Positions 6,603 through 8,749 of a DNA stretch of 8,749 bases are shown in pieces. This DNA comes from Gammaproteobacteria bacterium (lineage in GTDB: Bacteria; Pseudomonadota; Gammaproteobacteria; Arenicellales; UBA868). The notes under the pieces were generated by a model. The model did no database searches. It had not been told where the DNA came from and was given only the letters and a program-made list of their open reading frames with translations. The DNA lies in contig DPVA01000092.1 in the NCBI GenBank assembly GCA_003529705.1, positions 1-8,749 on the forward strand, read 5' to 3'. A program made the position numbers and the translations under genes. Each line of letters starts with the position of its first letter. The first letter of the stretch is position 1.

Positions 6603-6625
6603 GAGAGCCAGTTGCTTATGGCTAA
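6575..6625 (+). CDS. Possible 16-codon coupling ORF before the caiD-like gene
   Basis: GGAGGAG (6566-6572) is a near-ideal Shine-Dalgarno, 2 bases before an ATG at 6575 in a frame different from the methyltransferase. The ORF encodes MLEHNRSSLREPVAYG and stops at 6623-6625, three bases past the caiD-like ATG (6618-6620). Such an arrangement could deliver ribosomes to the next start by re-initiation. The GGAGGAG also encodes Met-Glu-Glu of the methyltransferase, and the 2-base spacing is short, so this may be chance. Confidence 0.2.
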   Translation: MLEHNRSSLREPVAYG

Positions 6626-7403
6626 CCGGAGTGTGGTCACTGATCGACGGGGAACCGTTCTTCAGGTAACTTTAGATCGACCAAAGGCAAATGCCATTGA
6701 CGTCGCGACAAGTCGCGAACTGGGAGAGGTGTTTGCCAGATTCCGAGATGATCCTGAGCTACGGATTGCCATTATCACGGGCGCTGGCGACAAGTTCTTC
6801 TGCCCGGGCTGGGATCTCAAGGCGGCGGCTGAGGGAGAAGCAGTCGATAGCGACTACGGTGTGGGGGGTTTTGGCGGTCTACAGGAATTGCCCAATCTCA
6901 ATAAACCGGTGATCGCGGCGGTGAACGGGATCTGCTGTGGCGGCGGGTTGGAGTGGGCTTTGTCTGCTGACATTATCCTCGCTGCAGAGCATGCGACATT
7001 TGCTCTGCCCGAAATTAATTCAGGAACGATTGCGGATGCGGCGACCCTGAAACTTCCCAAACGCATCCCATGGCACATTGCGATGGAATTGCTGTTTACT
7101 GGAAGGTGGATGGATGCAGCCGAAGCGCATCGATGGGGTCTCGTTAACGAGGTTATATCACCCGAGCAGTTGCTTGAGCGAGCCCACGAACTCGCCGCGA
7201 CCTTGGCCGAAGGGCCGCCGCTGGTGTTTGCGGCAATCAAGGAAGTCTCAAGAGCCGCGGAGAATATGCGTTTTCAGGATGCGCTCGACAGCATTACCGG
7301 CCGGCAGTTTCCGACAATCGATAAGTTGTACTCTAGCGAAGATCAGCTTGAGGGCGCCAAGGCGTTTGCGGAAAAACGAAAACCGCAATGGAAAGGCCGT
7401 TAA
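6618..7403 (+). CDS. caiD: Carnitinyl-CoA dehydratase / crotonobetainyl-CoA hydratase-like enzyme (crotonase family)
   Basis: CaiD interconverts crotonobetainyl-CoA and L-carnitinyl-CoA. From the ATG at 6618 the product is 261 residues, the same as E. coli CaiD, and many stretches are nearly identical from memory: LDRPKANAID (19-28), FRDDPELRIAIITGAG (42-57), GWDLKAAAEGEA (64-75), NKPVIAAVNG (95-104) and the tail AFAEKRKPQWKGR. The oxyanion-hole region GGG (108-110) is kept. E112 and E132 correspond to E. coli E111 and E131, the two crotonase acids. The loop GIVPDSGGVLRLPK of CaiD is here GTIADAATLKLPK, so the Gly-Gly is lost, and YAF before the GGG is ICC; substrate preference may differ. 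A TTG at 6612 is an alternative start, but ATG 6618 with AGAGAG 10 bases upstream fits better. It is the last gene of the operon, 15 bases after the methyltransferase. No caiA, caiB, caiC or caiT is in the window. Confidence 0.85.
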   Translation: MANRSVVTDRRGTVLQVTLDRPKANAIDVATSRELGEVFARFRDDPELRIAIITGAGDKFFCPGWDLKAAAEGEAVDSDYGVGGFGGLQELPNLNKPVIAAVNGICCGGGLEWALSADIILAAEHATFALPEINSGTIADAATLKLPKRIPWHIAMELLFTGRWMDAAEAHRWGLVNEVISPEQLLERAHELAATLAEGPPLVFAAIKEVSRAAENMRFQDALDSITGRQFPTIDKLYSSEDQLEGAKAFAEKRKPQWKGR

Positions 7404-7422
7404 CCTCACCTGGTGGAACGTT

Positions 7423-7457
7423 TTATACCCGTATAACGCTTTTCTTTCTATTTTTTT
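7423..7457 (+). terminator. Candidate terminator after the CoA operon
   Basis: TTATAC (7423-7428) and GTATAA (7431-7436) form an AT-rich stem whose realistic loop is CCCG, followed by a T-rich stretch from 7440 to 7457 ending in seven T. The tail is good but the stem is weak, so termination may be partial. It lies 20 bases after the operon's last stop and before a separate promoter, which suits an end of transcription. Confidence 0.4.
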
Positions 7458-7485
7458 GTTAAGGGTTCGGGAATTTCGATATCAT
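7456..7485 (+). promoter_or_regulatory. Candidate promoter of the YeeE/YedE gene
   Basis: TTGTTA (7456-7461, four of six) and TATCAT (7480-7485, five of six) are 18 bases apart. The predicted start is near 7492, giving a leader of about 40 bases. Together with the terminator-like element before it, this suggests the transporter is transcribed separately from the CoA operon. Confidence 0.45.
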
Positions 7486-7531
7486 CCGGCTGTTTATCTT
7501 TAATTTACTCTTGGTCTCATAAGTTGAAGAA

Positions 7532-8668
7532 ATGATGGAAGACTGGTCTGTTGTCCATAAGGTGTCGCTCCTGGGTTTTTTCGGCGCCCTGGTTTTTGGT
7601 CTCGTTGCTAACAAGACTCATTTTTGCATAATGGGATCGATCAGCGACTGGGTCAATATGGGATCGCGTGTGCGGTTTCGTGCCTGGATGCTTTCTATTG
7701 GTATCGCTATCCTTGGCTCTCAGGCAATGGTTCAACTGGGATGGGTCGATCTCGATGCGACCATGTATCGCGGTGCTAGTTTTGGCTTTGCAGGTTTCCT
7801 GATCGGTGGGCTGCTTTTTGGGATAGGGATGACGTTCGGCGCGGGTTGTGGTCAGCGGACGTTGGTGCGCGTTGGCGGAGGAAATCTCAAATCGTTGGTT
7901 GTGTTGATTGTCATGGCGATCACTGCCTATACAACCTTGCGCGGGCTACTGGCGCCTGTGCGTATCGATGTCTTCGGACCCCTGTCCGTAGATTTGGAAA
8001 CACAAGGAATCGCCAATCAGGGCATTGAGACCATTCTTGCGCATTTGGTGGGCGCATCCGGGCAGTGGATGCCAATTGCCGTGACGCTTGTAATGGGTAC
8101 CGGAACCGTTTGGTATGCGGTCAAGGATAAGGATTTTCGCGCCAGTGGGGATAACCTTCTGGCGGGTATTACGATTGGGGTGCTGGTGGTGGGCGCCTGG
8201 TACGTGACTGGCGTTATCGGCAATGATGACTTTGAGCCCGTCCCCGTTGAGGCTCTGACCTTCATCGCCCCTACGGGGAACTCGGTGAACTACCTGATGA
8301 CTTGGACAGGTGCCGAAATTAATTTTGGAATCGCGGTGGTATTCGGCATGATCGTCGGCTCCTTCCTTTATGCGGTGTCTACCGGAAACTTTCGTGTCGA
8401 AGCCTTTGTCAATCGGGCTGATATGCGCAATCACTTGATCGGGGGCGTTCTTATGGGATTTGGAGGTGTACTGTCTTTTGGCTGCACCATTGGGCAGGGG
8501 GTATCCGGTATGTCGACCCTGGCCCTGGGTTCGCTGGTGACCTTGCTGTCGATTATGCTTGGATCCGCGCTGACCATGAAAATCCAGTACTACATGTTGG
8601 ACGATGGCTTTTGGAGTTCTTTGCGACAGTCGCTTGCCGACCTTCGACTCATTCCCGCACCGAAGTAA
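7532..8668 (+). CDS. YeeE/YedE family membrane protein (thiosulfate/sulfur-compound transporter, TsuA-like)
   Basis: This is an inner-membrane protein of 378 residues with about nine or ten hydrophobic segments, roughly at 10-27, 50-70, 82-104, 119-140, 178-197, 207-228, 262-284, 302-322 and 327-347. The family's paired signatures are present: THFCIMG (29-35), FGAGCGQRTLVR (102-113) and SFGCTIGQGVSG (315-326). Three cysteines, C32, C106 and C318, sit at the positions of the conserved cysteines that line the thiosulfate path in the studied homologue TsuA. The second-half repeat of the GxGC motif indicates the usual internal duplication. The ribosome site is weak (GAAG before a double ATG at 7532 and 7535), and either ATG could be used. 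Import of thiosulfate or another sulfur compound is inferred from the family. No TusA, rhodanese or other sulfur gene is next to it in the window. It has its own candidate promoter and is followed by a tRNA, so it looks monocistronic. Confidence 0.9.
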   Translation: MMEDWSVVHKVSLLGFFGALVFGLVANKTHFCIMGSISDWVNMGSRVRFRAWMLSIGIAILGSQAMVQLGWVDLDATMYRGASFGFAGFLIGGLLFGIGMTFGAGCGQRTLVRVGGGNLKSLVVLIVMAITAYTTLRGLLAPVRIDVFGPLSVDLETQGIANQGIETILAHLVGASGQWMPIAVTLVMGTGTVWYAVKDKDFRASGDNLLAGITIGVLVVGAWYVTGVIGNDDFEPVPVEALTFIAPTGNSVNYLMTWTGAEINFGIAVVFGMIVGSFLYAVSTGNFRVEAFVNRADMRNHLIGGVLMGFGGVLSFGCTIGQGVSGMSTLALGSLVTLLSIMLGSALTMKIQYYMLDDGFWSSLRQSLADLRLIPAPK

Positions 8669-8692
8669 TTCCCAAAAGCAGTCCTTGTTCCC

Positions 8693-8721
8693 TGCTCAGT
8701 CAATGGGGGAGCGGGTATAAT
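8693..8721 (+). promoter_or_regulatory. Promoter of the tRNA gene
   Basis: A perfect TATAAT (8716-8721) lies 12 bases before the tRNA 5' end. The hexamer 17 bases upstream is TGCTCA (8693-8698), a poor -35. The discriminator GCGCACG is GC-rich, as in stable RNA promoters under stringent control. Transcription would begin near 8728, leaving a leader of about 6 bases for RNase P to remove. Confidence 0.65.
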
Positions 8722-8733
8722 GCGCACGCTTTC

Positions 8734-8749
8734 GGGCCGTTAGCTCAGT
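8734..8749 (+). tRNA. Partial tRNA, probably tRNA-Lys (5' 16 bases only)
   Basis: GGGCCGTTAGCTCAGT is a canonical tRNA 5' end: a seven-base acceptor strand, T8, A9, a D-stem strand GCTC, then A14, G15 and T16. It differs from the E. coli tRNA-Lys start (GGGTCGTTAGCTCAGT) by one base, so lysine is the best guess. The anticodon is beyond the window edge, and valine or another type cannot be excluded. Confidence 0.8.

Noticed and set aside
7946..8434. Reverse-strand open frame of 162 codons opposite the transporter
   Set aside because: It mirrors a well-supported membrane protein gene, and the product has no recognisable motif.
8677..8696. AGCAG/CTGCT hairpin as a terminator of the transporter gene
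   Set aside because: It has only five pairs with a 10-base loop and no T-run, and it overlaps the tRNA promoter region.

Overview
The window reads as chromosomal DNA of a gammaproteobacterium. The evidence is an FtsZ with the enteric-type C-terminal peptide (YLDVPAFLRRQAD) followed directly by an LpxC that aligns end to end with the Escherichia coli protein, which is the normal 3' end of the dcw (division and cell wall) cluster in that class. All protein genes are on the + strand. No insertion sequence, CRISPR array or phage gene was seen.

Layout. Bases 1-27 are probably the last codons of ftsA. Bases 28-132 are a leader with a good Shine-Dalgarno, then ftsZ (133-1275). An A-tract-rich intergenic region (1276-1429) probably carries the lpxC promoter, followed by lpxC (1430-2341). 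A 339-base gap (2342-2680) holds a strong hairpin, a perfect 12-base palindrome and a weak candidate promoter, but no convincing gene. The genes I would expect next in many gammaproteobacteria (a DciA/DUF721 gene, or secM, then secA) are absent here.

Next come four tightly spaced genes that look like one operon: an acyl-CoA dehydrogenase (2681-3841), an NDP-forming acyl-CoA synthetase (about 3852-5906), a class I SAM methyltransferase (5910-6602) and a close relative of carnitinyl-CoA dehydratase CaiD (6618-7403). They offer activation of an acid to its CoA thioester, alpha,beta-desaturation and hydration. A coherent but unproven reading is conversion of gamma-butyrobetaine to crotonobetainyl-CoA to carnitinyl-CoA, or the same chemistry on a related acid. 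The methyltransferase inside the unit has no obvious place in known carnitine routes and is the most unusual part.

A terminator-like element and a good promoter candidate separate the operon from a single membrane gene of the YeeE/YedE (TsuA-like) sulfur-compound transporter family (7532-8668). The window ends 16 bases into a tRNA, most likely tRNA-Lys, behind a promoter with a perfect TATAAT and a GC-rich discriminator.

Limits: functions are assigned from motifs and remembered family sequences, without searches. Promoters, hairpins and terminators were judged by eye.
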